A DNA stretch of 64,000 bases, from positions 32,987,441 through 33,051,440 of the forward strand of contig CATQJL010000316.1 of the NCBI GenBank assembly GCA_958299035.1, read 5' to 3'. Origin of the DNA: Cylicocyclus nassatus (lineage: Eukaryota; Nematoda; Chromadorea; Rhabditida; Strongylidae). Of the stretch, positions 10,988 to 23,318 are shown piece after piece. Position 1 is the first letter of the stretch, and each line of letters begins with the position of its first letter. The translations under genes and the position numbers were made by a program. The notes under the pieces were generated by a model, which made no database searches, was not told the origin of the DNA, and saw only the letters and a list, made by a program, of their open reading frames with translations.

Positions 10988-11866
10988 TTAGGTTGTCCCG
11001 AAGGTTTTGTCGGTTTCTTTCATCGCTCACTAAAACTCACAGAACACCAAACCATAGACGGCTTAGGCACCTTTTGATTCGGATTTTTATCCTCTTTCTT
11101 ATAGTTGTACTTGCTCTCTGATCTACCCGGTCTTTGCAATGTTATCGCCATGGCTGTTTGAGCAGCTCAGAGGTAGCGCCAAATCTTTCCCGAAATTCAA
11201 ATTTATTATTCTGAAGTTTTCAAAGAGCACTGGTAACTGTTATGTAGAGCAAACCTTTGGCTACACGTCCATTTTAGATTACATGAATCACGTTTACCAA
11301 GTTCGTTATAATTATTTATTTAATAAAAACCGCGGCTTTGTGAATAAGTTTAACACGTAAAAATACTGAAAATTCCAAAAAGCTGCTTTTTCAAAGCAAA
11401 TTAAACTTGGTTATGCTGCATAAATGATGTTTACTAAGAATCATGTCTCAATTCGCGAAACTTCAAAAGCGTGTGTTTTATGCAGTTGCGTGTTTTATGA
11501 CTTTGCCAGAAATCGAGACCTCTAAAGAAATATCTTTTTAAGGCTAAACGCAGCGATTAAGAGAATCTAAAATTATCAGCTTATAGTCCGAGAGTTGCTC
11601 TATTTGATCCATGCTTAACCCTTTTCGAAACTCTGTAATGAAATTTTTAAAAAGTGACCCAACTTTGAGCAGGTGAATTTGATAGGTGGAGAATTTTGGC
11701 AATTATCAAAAAAAAAAAAGCATTCGAGATTATGGTATGAAAATGTATGCATAAGAAAGAGAAGGAAAAGTTGCATCAAATGCATGTTGAAACTCACTCA
11801 GGTCTTTATTGCGCCTGGTTTTACAATGGGTTTGAAAAAAACCGACAAAACTTTCGGGAAAACAAT
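10988..11866. mobile_element. Mariner-type MITE (TTAGGTTGTCCCGAAGG end)
   Basis: The left end reads TTAGGTTGTCCCGAAGGTTT and starts directly after the TA of the preceding element. Near 11840-11866 the inverted match ACCGACAAAACTTTCGGGA is found, with the outermost bases decayed. No transposase reading frame survives. Right limit approximate. Confidence 0.6.
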
Positions 11867-13197
11867 GGGATGGGGCTACAAAATTTAGATACAATAAAAT
11901 TTGCATTTGTTTTAATATTGCGTTCTATAACAAAAAACATTGGTGACTGCAGAATTCTAGGAAAAAATCAAAAGCAATGCTGTGTCATCTACCTAAAAAT
12001 CATTTATTGGCAATCCTCTATCTGTTCCCGACATGCAGCAGCAGACCATACATAGGAAAATAAAAATGCCTGAAATTTTTGTCTCATTCTTGCATTTACA
12101 AACTTTGAGAATGAATTGGAGCGCGATATTTAGCTCAGATGCTATTTTAAACCTATTTATGGCCCAGTAAAAGGAGGAACAATGTTTTTAGTCGGCTTCT
12201 ATAAAAAATGATAGATTTTTGAGTGTACAACACAGGCTAAAAAATGCAAAATCTTTGTAAACATTGCGATATTCATGCTCAGAGCCAACCCAGTTGGTTT
12301 GATAAAGCTTTGAAAAACATTAAATCCAAAAAGCGGATATCACGATCTATAAGTTTCCTAACTCTACATAATGAGGTTGGGATGAGTGTACACGTTTATC
12401 TCAGTTTTGATTTCATAAAATCAAATGTGTAATATAAGGCAGGGTCATCTGAACCGAAAGTCGCGGGACATTCCAGCACAGTTTTCGAGCTGTGCGGAAA
12501 CTGTGATGTATGCGCTGCAGCCGCATGTACGCGGTTTTGAGCGGTGCAAAATAGAGTTTTTGACTCAATGTTTTCACATATATTTTGCTCCTTACGTCTC
12601 AATCTTGCTCTCTGTTTCTTATTGTATAACACGTTGACGACAGCGTGCATTTTTAGCTGTCTGCCGTGTGGGACAGTCCTTTCTAAAGTAAGTTCAGTAT
12701 TTTTAGCTGAATTCAAGCAGGCCGTCATCTGCAGTAGCCCTACAGTGATTTTGAGAAGCAACTAAGAAACGCGGAAGTAATTTCTAGGAATAAAGCATAA
12801 CAGAACTTTTAAAACCACAGTTATTGCATGACCCACCAAGTGGGTCACATTGTCGTCAATGTGATAAGGAAGAGAGCTGGAAGAGAGATTGGAGAATAAA
12901 AAGTTATGATAAATAATAAAGTTTCTGCACGTTTTGCCCTGCGTAAAGGATGTGTTTTCCTTTCCTCTCCACTTCTCGTAATTTCAAAAACGCCCTTTCA
13001 AAATGTTGCAAAATGTTTTCAAAGAAGACCGATGCACCAGGATTACTGACTCAAATTCTTCTTTGTGTTTTGATGAGATTTTGTATTTAGGCGTCTCAGC
13101 TCTATTTCTTTTCACAGCATACTGCTCAAAGGTGCGATGGGTGGAGCCGGACCCAGCTACCACTAGCCGGCAAAACTTGAGGTGGTAGTGCCGGACA
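11867..13197. other. Gene-poor stretch
   Basis: AT-rich sequence with the 12835 hairpin and a GC-richer patch at 12440-12760 that has open frames on both strands but no splice sites or homology. Probably an old repeat. Confidence 0.3.
12835..12862. repeat. GACCCACC-AA-GTGGGTC hairpin
   Basis: A short palindrome followed by 'acattgtcgtcaatgtg'. The same hairpin plus downstream tail occurs at 55263-55335, which points to a dispersed repeat rather than a terminator. Confidence 0.5.
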
Positions 13198-13322
13198 CTC
13201 ACCTCCCAAAAACGTTGACCGCGGGGAGGGGGGAGGGGGAGGGAAGGAGGGTGAAGGGGGGGGGGGGAGGAAAGGAGGAAAGGAGGAGGAAGGAACGGGG
13301 GGAAGGGGTGTAAGGTGAGGAA
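13198..13322. repeat. Purine-rich low-complexity tract with long G runs
   Basis: About 125 bases almost entirely of G and A on the plus strand, including a run of ten G. It could form G-quadruplex or triplex structures. It lies about 190 bases upstream of the first exon of the multi-pass membrane gene. Low-complexity proline-rich reading on the other strand is not considered a gene. Confidence 0.7.
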
Positions 13323-13512
13323 GAGTCGAACGGTCGAGCTAAGCCTAGACGTTTTCCACCTGTGCATCAGCGCACTAAAGGGCTGCGGAATACGTGAACG
13401 GAGATGCATTTCCGCAATAAGTTCCAACCAAAAAAAACTCTAGAAGAATGTTTGGGAGCTAGCAATGGTAGTGAGTGAGCATACCGATCACAAATATTCT
13501 TTTTTTTTTCAG

Positions 13513-14135
13513 GTTGTCATCGGGGTATTGTCGGCATAGCTGTTGGGCTCATCTCTTATTCGTCATTTTGGTTGGTACTTGTAGGAAGTGTAACAAGTCC
13601 AAAAAAGTTCTGTTTGCTCTTCATGAATCGTATGTAGTAGTCGCGGGTTGATTTGTGGAGATGAAATGGACAAACATTTTTTTGAAAATGTTTGATGATT
13701 TCTCGCTCAATACCGAGCACACATGGTTAACAATCATAACTACAAATTTTGTAATTCAGTTTTGGTTTTTGGTCATGTTATGTGCCGAAAGTATAGAGAT
13801 CATTCTCAACTGGGCCGGTTGTAGTGTGCCGTAAAACATGTAAGTCTAGTATTCAATTATCTGATTTTTTACGAATAAAAATTGTTTAGATATTGTATAT
13901 TTCGGATTTGTTCTTGGGCTGATGATCGTCGCAATTTCCGCAATTATATTCCTGTTGCTGATTCGTCACTGGGATGGGTCCGGCGTTTACTGCCATTGAT
14001 CGCAACATGCGCACTGAGCTGTTTGCTGGCAGTCACCTACCGCAAGCACGCGAAAATCATATCACTTGCCATGGAAGCGGTTCCTCGGCACTTCCCAGAG
14101 ATCGGAAAGCAAAGCTTCATGATGACTTCGGATAA
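13513..14135 (+). CDS. Multi-pass membrane protein, three exons (5' end missing)
   Basis: Exon 13513-13629 follows TTTTTTTTTCAG and encodes CHRGIVGIAVGLISYSSFWL..., a membrane segment. It leaves at phase 1 through GTATGTAG. Exon 13890-13977 enters in matching phase after ATTGTTTAG and encodes IVYFGFVLGLMIVAISAIIF, a second membrane segment. From there two readings are possible: a 55-base intron to 14033 giving a basic tail ending KLHDDFG at a stop (14133-14135), or a longer open frame (TYRKHAKIISLAMEAV...) that runs to a donor GTGAGTAC at 14182. The second would make this an internal part of a longer gene. No start or upstream exons could be fixed. Family not recognised; two hydrophobic spans suggest a tetraspan or receptor-like protein. 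Confidence 0.42.
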
Positions 14136-14877
14136 TTCAAGAGGTCTAACCCAACGGTCCTCTTTAGGGCCACAAATACGGTGAGTACAACGGCACAAAT
14201 ATTTGAAATAAACGTTCATCAAATGGTGTATTTGTAAGTAAAACTCAGCTAGACATTACGCATTTCACTGAGTAAATTTTGTTATAACGTACTGCGAAGG
14301 AAGTAGATCCAAGCAATAACCGCCAACAATCAAAATTTCGTATAGTAAAAAGCACAAAATCATGTACACTGCTATAAATGGTGGTTAAAGATGACAGCAA
14401 CTGCAACTTTATAGGTTTCAAAGGGTAAGTGCTCTTCTACCAGATAGTGAAAAAAACAGGTCGATTTGAACAGTGGCCGCCGAAAACGAGAATTTTGAAA
14501 AATTACGCGATTTTAGGTTGCTTAGTGACGGCGCTGACATTTAGACTCCTATAAATCTAAATGTGAATGTGTGCGATGTTGCGGCTTCAAAAGCTTTTTA
14601 GAGTAGAGGTTTGCCCTACCAGAATATGTCTTAGCCGTACCGATCCATTAAACCGCCGAAATTCAGGCTCTTGAAAAAGCAGGTAACCCCGGGCATGTGC
14701 CGCGAGAGGCGCGGAACCCCCATATATAGTATATATCATGACAAATCTAATCTATGAAGTCTCACATGATTCATGCAATTCTGAAGAGGCTATGAGGTGT
14801 TGGAATCTGAAAAGAGGTTTTTACTTGTTTTTTAAGAGCCTGGATCTCGGTGGTATTTCATCGGATCGGTACGACTA
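14136..14877. other. Gene-free stretch
   Basis: AT-rich sequence after the membrane-protein exons. 'tttttaagagcctggatc' near 14830 mirrors 'attcaggctcttgaaaaag' near 14665, a modest inverted repeat. Nothing else seen. Confidence 0.3.
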
Positions 14878-15341
14878 ACAAGGGGAGGATACCAACATTA
14901 GTTGGCAATTGAAGATGAGATGTTTATCATTGAATGCGTCTTTAAACGCTGATTCCAAATCTGCTTTCCTTTTTTGCGGAATAGGTTTCCGAAAGAAGTT
15001 ATGAGCGTTTGAATGGCCAGATTTGCTAAGCACTGAGTGGCTTAGAATCAGCAAAGAGCTCTAAAACAACACCTATGCAATTTCTACCGGTTTTATTCCT
15101 TCCTTGCAGACAGTATACTCTATATAAAAATGATTTTTCACTTCCCGGTGTTTTTGTACACTTTTCGCCAATTTTAGGCCACACAGACTTTGACAAATTT
15201 GGACATTTGAACGTCCACAACTTCTTTCGGAAACTTACTCCGCAAAAAAGGAAAGCAGAATTGGAATCAGCGTACAAAGGCGCGTCTACTGATATACATC
15301 TCACCTTAAATCGTCGACTAATGTTGGTATCCTTCCCTTGT
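14878..15341. mobile_element. MITE with long inverted arms (ACAAGGGGAGGATACC ends)
   Basis: Arms at 14878-15030 and about 15200-15341 are inverted copies sharing ATACCAACATTAGT next to the ends and a 'gctgattccaaatctgctttcc' block inside. A clear copy of the ACAAGGGAAGGATAC family. No coding capacity and no obvious target duplication. Confidence 0.75.
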
Positions 15342-15487
15342 AAGACTGGTAGCTTCCGGATTAGTAAGAACCCAGCCCACAAATCGAAATTTACTCGAAT
15401 ATAATTCTGAAATTGGCGAGAAGGAGCATGTGAGCATGTCATTTATATTCCATCTTCATGATTAACATTTTTGGAAGTCAGTATGTA

Positions 15488-15885
15488 TCTTATATATAAA
15501 GCTGAATGTCTGTTTGTATGTATGTATGTCTGTCTGTCTGTCTGTCTGTATGTCTGTCTGTGTGTACGTATGTTCCGAATAGAAAATTCCATTTCTGAAC
15601 CGATCGGGGCCAAACTTGGCACACATACACTTCGGGCCCCGGCGGGTGTCACAGGCTACTTTTCGTATCGATCGATATCGATTTTATCGATTTTTTGCAA
15701 AATTTGAGCTACGGGGCTGGGAGTTGGCACAGGGGGGTAAGTGAGCATGGGGATTCCGAATACAATATTAGTTTTTAAAATCGTGCATTACTTTCATCGA
15801 TTTTATCGATTTTTTTGCAAAGTTTGAGCTACGGGGCTGGGATTTGGCACAGGGGGGTAATCAAGCATGCTGATCACCCCCCGGA
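15488..15885 (+). mobile_element. Helitron copy with intact 5' end, 3' end lost
   Basis: It starts TCTTATATATAAAGCTGAATG right after an A, runs through a TGTA/TGTC microsatellite and the family's conserved body (ATCGATTTTATCGATTTTTT, GGCACAGGGGGGTAA) and stops at a CTGATCACCCCCC block with no CTAG end. The family's inverted-repeat turning point lies at this same block in other copies, so the loss occurred at the centre. Confidence 0.75.
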
Positions 15886-16399
15886 CGGTTGGGTTCAATA
15901 CATCTGTCGTGTCCTGGAGTTATCATTGAGTTTACGAATTAATGTGAATGTAGCACTCAATAAGTCTTTCAGTATCTTACAGAGGAGGAAAAATACACAT
16001 GCTAAGGCGTATTGAGCCGAAAAAGGTTGCAGCCAAAAATTGAGATTTTGAGAGGCCTTGTAACTCGTCTTGACCAGGAGCTTTGCACAACAACTTTCTG
16101 GATGTCAAAGTATACAACTGTTGCGGAAGGTTAAACACAATATTTCCTACTGCACATATATGACGTGCAATTGATGAGAGGACATAATGTAGCAGAAATG
16201 CAGAATCATCCCTATTAATACAGATTGGAATTATCGCATTTCTGATTGTTTAGTAATGTGTAATCTAGCAAAGAATACATACAAGCAATAGTCATCACGA
16301 AAATATGAACGAGAAAAACAAATTGGCGAGAAGATGGAAAAAATAAAGGGAAAAGGGTTTCCTATTTTTCGTTTCTCTATAGCGTCACCTTCTGCCTCC

Positions 16400-19300
16400 T
16401 TACCAAAAACTCTTTTTTGATATTTCGCTTTCAGTGTCATGCGGTTTCGTAGGCACATCCAGATATTTTGCCATTGGAATTGCTCCATATTGTAGAAAAG
16501 CTTTCTCATGTATGAATGAAAATTCACAAAGATTGTGCCAGGCGCCGTTGATTTCGTGTGAAAACAGCCAATAACCATGACGCGAGATAAGGCTCAGCAA
16601 AGCGACTACTTGCGTAGGTGTGCCGTGGATTTCGATCAAAATCTGCAATTGTAGCTTGAGAAGTCTTCAACTTTTGCAATTTCTCACCTAATTGGGAAAA
16701 ATTGCATTTTGCAGCATCAAATAGGTCTTTCGATTTACTACAGCCTTTGGCAGTCATCATTGACAAAATCACGTAATACAAAATTGTGAGTAACACTATG
16801 AATAGGAAGCAGGGATCGGCACAGGTGGCTTACAGGGCAAGCTGGATTCGTTTTTGGGATAAAAGGTAAGGGTGCTATCGTTGAAGCGAAAACCCCAGCC
16901 TCCCCCTTTCCCCTCCCCCCTTCCCTCCTCCCACATGATCGCCTCCTGCCTTTATATCACCCGTCTTCTACAGAAGACGCAAGTCATTTCTGTTCTATCA
17001 AACTGCAAAATTAGAAATTTCCTGTTTCAACTTGTTCGCCGGTTAAGCGCGCGATCTCAGGCCTTCTCCGAAATAAACAAAAGACCTGTTTACAGCGAAG
17101 AGAAAACGAAATATACCAAAATTGGTGTGTAGGTGGGCAATAGGGAGTTAGTGCGTGCGAAAAATTGTGAAAAAATTATGTGAACTGGAGGCGTACCAAA
17201 CTTTTTTTGGAGTTAAGTGACTCTCCAGCCACCTGGACAGCCACCTGATGTGGCATGTGACTGTGAAAAGAAAAAGTCACATATTTTCCTTTCTTCACAT
17301 GTTTTTTTACACATTCTTAATACAGCCTCGTTCTAACATCACCTTATACTAAGTCTTTGAATCTCCCAAACCGCCTCTTCCTCGCCTGTTACAACAATCC
17401 AAATTTTGTATGACGGCGGCAAGCACGCTCCAAGCGCGCAAGGGTCGCTGGACACAGCATGCCACCAATTTGGAGAATACAAACATCCTTTGTTTTTTCT
17501 CGTTTGTTTGATGTTGCTTTCATGTTTTGTTTTATTATTTCAGTTATTCGTTTTGATCCATTCACAATCGAGGTGATGTCGTACTTTTGTGCCGAAGTCT
17601 ACAGGGACTTCGTTTCTGAAAAATTGAAAAAGCCACCTCATGCCGAGCCTGATGGGAAGTACAAGATTGAATAGTACTGATTTCAGAGCACTGCTCAAGA
17701 ATTTCACGATCTGACCTCAAACAGCAGTTTTGGAAATCAAATAGTGCAATTGATTTAAACAGATGTCGAGTATATAGAACATTGAGTTTTGTAAGCACAA
17801 TCGTTTCGGATTTGCATGAAAGCAATGAACTTGTGTGGGGAATGTTAATGGTGATTTTTGAATGAAAACTTGTGTTTCAGCATTATTTCTGATAAGATTC
17901 TGCAAAAAATTCAGTGAGGTTTATTATCCACTTTTTTGTTGGAAAAATCAGGAGGATCAATGGCCTTCTCAACAACAATCAACTAACCTGTGCAGGCTTA
18001 TGCTGTTCCAAGAAATCAGGAAGTACAGTCAATTCACTACCTTGAATAGACATTTATGAATTTTGAGTGGTTTCATAAAAATAGAGCCTCGCCAACCTTC
18101 GATGTCGCATTTGAGAATCTCGATGTCCTTCACCTTCTCTCCTTGCAAAAGCTCCGCCAGAGTGTACTCATTTTTTGACGGGTTTGATTCTGCCGCAATG
18201 GTAGCTTTACTTGCCTTTGTGCGGATGCTGTCAAGTAGAACAATAGTGCTTACTTCTTGATCATTCTGAAAATCTTTGCTTTTATATGTTCAAGAACATG
18301 TTGCCTTACACTGTCGTAAGCGAAGATGTTGCAGCGCTTGTCAATGATGTGCTGTAGTTCTCGTTCAAATGTAATCTCATTGTAAAGACCGAGTGAAATT
18401 ATAGTGCAACCATCGGGAATCCTAGAAGACTGTGTAAGTGTAACTCATTATATTGAAAAATAGCACTACAAACAGATAAACGAGCTTTTACGTTAGTTAC
18501 ATTTTAAGGTACTTTCTGTGAATATTTCGAAAGCAGTTAGCGCATAAAAGTTGGCATTACAGCTTTTGGGATAAGGGGCCTGCAACTTACTAACAATAAG
18601 ATTCTCATCTGTCAAGGTGGTTATCAAAGTCTTGTGATTCTGACTGCGTTCTCGTTTTCCAAAAGATATGTACGTTTTATGAATTTTCCTACCAATCTTG
18701 TTCATCCAGCTGGAATCAAACAGTCAACATGATGATGCGCTCAAAAAATCAATCTTTCAAAAATTGCCATTTGAGATTGTCAGCGCGTTGGCTTTTGGAA
18801 GAAGCGCAAATGCTCAATCCCATTTTAACCGCATACCTTCGATAGTCTAGAGATAAGGCGTCAAAAGTGAAGTTGTTAAAATATGTGCATCTTACAAAAA
18901 GTGAAGATTGTTTATAGAAAATCAAAGAAGAAAAAAAGATGCAAGCAGAAGGCAAAAGCAAAAAAAAAACTCAAAAATCGGACAAAAACTTACTGAGCTC
19001 AAAATCTTTCATTTGTCGGCACTTTTAATCGTAGGTTTTCGCTCCAGGATCAGGCAACCCAAAACAATGATGAGGAAAAGTTAATTTCTTTTTCGTAATT
19101 GGTTCAAAAATGACCATATTTTGGAAGAAGTGATTATCAAAAAGAAGATAAACAAGAAAACATTAGTTATGAGAACGCAAAGGTTTGATTTTTCTAAGTC
19201 GAAGCGCACGTCAAAGCCAATCTCGTTATCAGTGCGTTTTTAAATTCTTATTCCCCCCCCCCCCGATATTTGAGATACTACCCACTATACTTGTTTCATT

Positions 19301-22300
19301 CACATTCATTCAAATATAGTTATGATCTCGCCGAATGATTTCTCTTTTATGCGGATGAAAGCTGTATTCTTTCATGTTACTCAAAGTGAAAGTTACCGGA
19401 GTACATGGCTATAGCATCGAGGATATGCCAGCTTGTCATAAGGTGGGACTTACCGAAATGGACTGCAGATCCATTTTCCACCATCATGTGTAGTTCCAAC
19501 GCGGATTAGTTCCGGACAGAATACCTACAATTTGATAACATCACTGATTCCGTTTGAATGGCTGAGATTTACTCTTCGTTAAACGACATGACATATTAAA
19601 CGATGCGGTAAGCCTTACAGCGCAAAACTACAATTTCCACCAGCCGAATGCGTTTTTGTGAAATCAACGCAAAATTTTCTTTAAATTGTCAAAACTGGCA
19701 AACAATAGGTGATTTAATATCTTCAGGCAAGTTTTTTTGCTGCTTATGAAATTGAAAAAGACAGTGATTTGTTAAACTTGCTACATAGGTTCTTAGGATA
19801 ATGGAAAAATTTATGTTTTGTGTTTGCCTTCGTTAACCACAAGCATGAATTGAATCCTTTTATAGAGGGTTGCTGTGAGCAAACTGTTGAAAAAAAAAGA
19901 TTTGTCCCTAGAAAGAATAGCAAAAGCTGCACAGATGCAATCTTCTCGTTTACTCGTTTTTGCTTTGCGAATTCATTGCTTTTTGAAAATGAAGGATTTT
20001 TTGAGCTATACAAGAGTTTGAAAAAGTGTTGTCTGACATTGAACGAGTTCTATCTTGAATTCTTTTAAGGTGATTGATTCAAAAAGCTGTCTCTAACTTG
20101 GGCATTGAGTGTTCCCATTCCCTCTTGCTCACTGTAAGATCACGAGTAAGACAATGCAGTTTAGCTATTTTTTGAGAAAAACTTCATGTACCTTGAAAAT
20201 TTTTGTTGTAGAATTTCAACAGTTTGTTTGCAAAATAGTGCTACTATGAATGCACCGCGGCACTGGTGAACACGGAAAAAATGAAGAGGCACCATTTAGT
20301 AGAGCAAAATAAGCTCTACAATCCCCAAAATTTCACATAAACTCCGATATACGTGGAGTTGAAGTCAAAATAAAAGATTTCACATGTCTATATGATTCCC
20401 ACGAGCCTGCAACTTGCTTACATTGCTCTCCACATAAGACAACCAGCCGGTTGTTACACACCTCCAAGCGCTGATTTCAGAGAAATAAGTTATATCAAAG
20501 ACCTCTTATAATGTCTAAAAGAGCATTTTTTCTAGCTCCTTATACGCGCCTTCGCTTTCATAAATCTTTGCTCATTCTGAATTTTTGAGCTTTCAAACAG
20601 AAGAGGCTAAATCTCAAAATTATTTTCTTTCGCTCTCCTATATCTACAAAAACAAACCAGATTTATTCCGAAATATGTACACAAGGATTGCAAGGCTTTG
20701 TGCTACAAACTCCCTTGGTTTAAAATTTTGAACTAATTGTGAGAAATTTTAGTGCTTACTTGAGCGGTCGCTGGTCTTTTGTCCAGCAAAAATATTCGCA
20801 AAAATCGATTGCAAACACTCCGCACTATACAGCGAAAGAGATTTTGATAACATGAAAACAGTAGCTCTCTCTCTTTTTCCGGTGGAAAAAAAACGAAGAT
20901 GTCAAAAAAGTTGATTTTTTGAACATGCCGAGATTCCCAATAAATTTGTTACTTGCCAATTCTGCGATGTTTTTTGAAAAAAATACTCCGTAAAATATGA
21001 TTTAGCACCCTTGCACTTATTAGACCATTGACCACACAACGAGAAGAGTGCGCGCTATCCTACTACATTGATAAGTTATCGTTTTTCAGATAAGACGTAT
21101 TCAAAAAAGTTTTGTTAGCGATCTATAAGCTGGAAAAATTTTCTTATTTTAAATGAAGATATACAAAAGCATTTGATGAAGGTTTGCTCTTCATAGCCGT
21201 CTTTACTGCGACCAAGAAGAAAATGTCGAAAGAGTTTCATTAATTTGAAGTTGGCACATATAAAACTAAAACTTACACTCATTGTGAATAACTCCGATAT
21301 ATCCATGGAGAGTAAAAACAAAATTAGTCTTAAAACAGATATCGTTATTCCGTTTTTGTGCTAATTTGAAATCTCTCGTAGACTAGCTTTAGAAAGCCGA
21401 AAAACCGTGGGTATTCCGGTAATTCATACCATAAAACATTCTATCCGGAATAATTGGATTGCTTAAGCAGCCAAATCAAGTTTTCTCAATTTTTAACCAT
21501 TGAACTTCTGTGTGATGTACAGCGCACATGCATGAGCGAATTGAGGATCACTAGGATTTTTTTGTACAGAAATACGACTTTGATGTTGCAGTTAGTGCAA
21601 TGAATCTTAGCTTTAAACTTCAAGTAAAACTAATTAGGTGCAAATTTTGGACTATTAAAGCTTATTCTAATCTGAAAAAGCTTTATTCGATTCTATTTCG
21701 TGTTCAATCTTTCGCGATATTGGATGATAGCACATGATGCGACAAATACTGCATGCTTATTCTCATGGTATACAGCTTCATCTTACAGTTGTCGTTGTAT
21801 GATGAATCGAGACAGAATTTGGTTTAAAGGCAGTGTCCAGGCTAAACCTAACTTCCTCCGATTAGTGTCGATCCTGAATGTATGCCCCAAAAAAGGGGCA
21901 TCTGCGTTGGCCCGGTCTTCTAACGTTGTCCCTGAATGGAGATAAGGCGCCTGGAAGTTTAAAGGTTTTTTGTGAATTTTGGAGAGTTTGAAGTTCGGAA
22001 CTGTAATCAGGGCCAGAAAAGGCCCCAGAATGGCGAAAACATGGGAGGGGGGCAAATTCTGGGTGGACGCTGCCTTTAAGCGCGGAAGTCCACGAAGGTT
22101 CACCGTGATCCATGATAATGAGTGGCGATAGGTGGATCGAGTTATGGGATGGTGGTTGCTTATATAAATAAGTACCATTCAGTTGTTGAAGCAGGAAATC
22201 AAAATTGAAGGTAACTTCAGTTTTCCGTTACGACTCCATTTTGAACCAAACTCTTGTTTCAAGGCATGCACGCATTTCGACTTTTTATTTTTTTCTAGAA

Positions 22301-22712
22301 TCACCTCTGGAGCTAGATTATTGTATATATAAGTGTAGGTTTCCGGTTGGTACTTGTAAGTTGCTTCCAAGTAAGCACGTCGTTGAGGCACCTAAAATGT
22401 CACATATAATATAGATTTGTGTACTAGCCCAAGAGGCAAACCTGAGCTTTGTAGAATTCAATCATCCTTGCGGAAGGTTTTGATCGATGAGGTATTGGTT
22501 CGGCACTTATTTTCCCGATGAGTCTCTTTTCTACATAATTAATTTCCAACACTATATTTTCATTCGCTGGAAACACATATTGTTCTGTATGTCAACAAGA
22601 AACTCTGCATACTTTCTGTCTTTTCCTGTATAAAAAATTTGTAAAGCAACAGGATTGTAACGGCGGCGGTTATCAGTAGTGTATGATTACGTCGATATCG
22701 AAATCTCCCCAT
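16400..22712 (-). CDS. Nematode METTL24-like (Methyltransf_22 / FkbM-type) methyltransferase-like protein, 8 exons
   Basis: Coding exons, in order: 22613-22712, 22442-22566, 22305-22391, 19454-19524, 18310-18421, 18097-18265, 17988-18040, 16400-16642. They join in phase to 319 residues plus stop. Residues about 11-27 are a signal anchor behind a basic N-terminus (type II, lumenal catalytic part inferred). Motifs: CPELIRVG (107-114), DGGKWIC (118-124), ISLG (136-139), a Cys then FAYDS (161-165), ILKCDIEG (215-222), ILIEIHG (240-246) and CEFSFIHE...YGA (278-293), the order known for this family. The usual ILK[IM]DIEG reads ILKCDIEG here. Such proteins are presumed SAM-dependent methyltransferases; substrate unknown. 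Start chosen because an acceptor lies 10 bases upstream and the paralogue starts at the matching codon. Introns of 46, 50, 44 and 56 bases alternate with 2780, 1032 and 1345; the long ones hold a MITE and an opposite-strand exon. Confidence 0.85.
17544..17674 (+). CDS. Terminal exon of an unrecognised gene, antisense within methyltransferase intron 7
   Basis: After TTATTATTTCAG, two bases complete a codon and then IRFDPFTIEVMSYFCAEVYR...DGKYKIE runs to a TAG. The composition (acidic and basic residues, few repeats) is protein-like, and the short charged tail looks like a real C-terminus. The donor exon was not identified; the multi-pass exons at 13513-14135 on the same strand are the nearest candidates but the phases do not join directly. 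It lies inside intron 7 of the minus-strand methyltransferase gene. Confidence 0.35.
20280..20470. repeat. Decayed relative of the 25264-26213 foldback
   Basis: The string 'agagcaaaataagctctaca', the 'ctccgatatacgtggagtt' block and 'cacataagaca' match parts of the foldback at 25264-26213 with many changes. Located in intron 3 of the methyltransferase gene. Ends not definable. Confidence 0.35.
21828..22075. mobile_element. TTAA-flanked MITE in methyltransferase intron 3
   Basis: Both sides show TTAA (21824-21827 and 22076-22079). The ends are AGGCAGTGTCCAGG and, in reverse, AGGCAGCGTCCACC. 248 bases, no coding capacity. TTAA duplication suggests mobilisation by a piggyBac-type enzyme, but the ends do not start with the usual CCC, so the superfamily is left open. 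Confidence 0.75.
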
Positions 22713-22730
22713 ATAGTCGAATCTGAAAAA
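22713..22730 (-). promoter_or_regulatory. Probable spliced-leader acceptor of the methyltransferase-like gene
   Basis: Minus strand TTTTTTCAG ends ten bases before the start codon at 22710-22712. The paralogue has an acceptor in the same place. Either a trans-splice site or the acceptor of a non-coding first exon. Confidence 0.5.
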
Positions 22731-22989
22731 ACCTCAAAATTTGTACAAACATGCCCTTCTGCACGCGTTGGAAACCGTACCTTGCGATAATTAAGCGTGT
22801 TTTGGTAGCCAAGGCTCGAAGTAGTCTTTCAAAATGGTTATTTCTGGCCATCTTGAAATAATCTTTTCAATGCTTTCATGCAACTATTGAGCAGTCGAAG
22901 TTCCAGGTTGACACAAAACGATGACCTCTTTGCACTAAAGCTTGCTGGAAATGAGTTTTAAGAATAGGGCTGCATTAAGAGCAGTGTCG

Positions 22990-23318
22990 CAGGATTTTCG
23001 TTGGAGTAGGGGGGGGGGGCAAGAACTTTCAAATGTGCGTGGCGTCAGCCTCCGAAAAATTTTTCGGGGTGCTTATCAAAATTTCTGCAGGCCCATAACC
23101 CCTAAAATCTAAGAAGAGTGGCAGTCACGCCCCCAAAAATTTTCTTACAAGACTGGATTGATTTTTATAAAATTTTGAAAATTATTTGAATTGTTTACAA
23201 GAATGAACAAGTCACTTGCAGTTAGCTTTATAATCCCCGTAAATAAATTTCAGATATTTCGCGACCTATTCTAGCCACTGCTTCAGAAAATATATCAAAA
23301 GTTGATATTATATAGGAA
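22990..23318. other. Gene-free stretch upstream of the methyltransferase-like gene
   Basis: Contains a G run at 23009-23019 and AT-rich sequence. It would include part of the promoter region of the minus-strand gene; no specific signal was recognised. Confidence 0.3.

Noticed and set aside
12984..13427. 147-codon minus-strand frame rich in Pro and Leu
   Set aside because: It is the complement of the purine-rich low-complexity tract and has no splice sites or homology.
15026..15442. 138-codon minus-strand frame
   Set aside because: It spans the arm of a MITE and its flank; inverted-repeat sequence gives spurious long frames.
16524..16796. 90-codon minus-strand frame with a signal-peptide-like start
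   Set aside because: It overlaps the last methyltransferase exon in another frame, and its first part lies in intron 7; the family match is in the other frame.
18493..18705. Open frame (MNKIGRKIHK...) considered as exon 4 of the methyltransferase gene
   Set aside because: It lacks the DGGKW motif, and its GTAAGT donor gives a stop when joined to the next exon; the exon at 19454-19524 has the motif and joins in phase.
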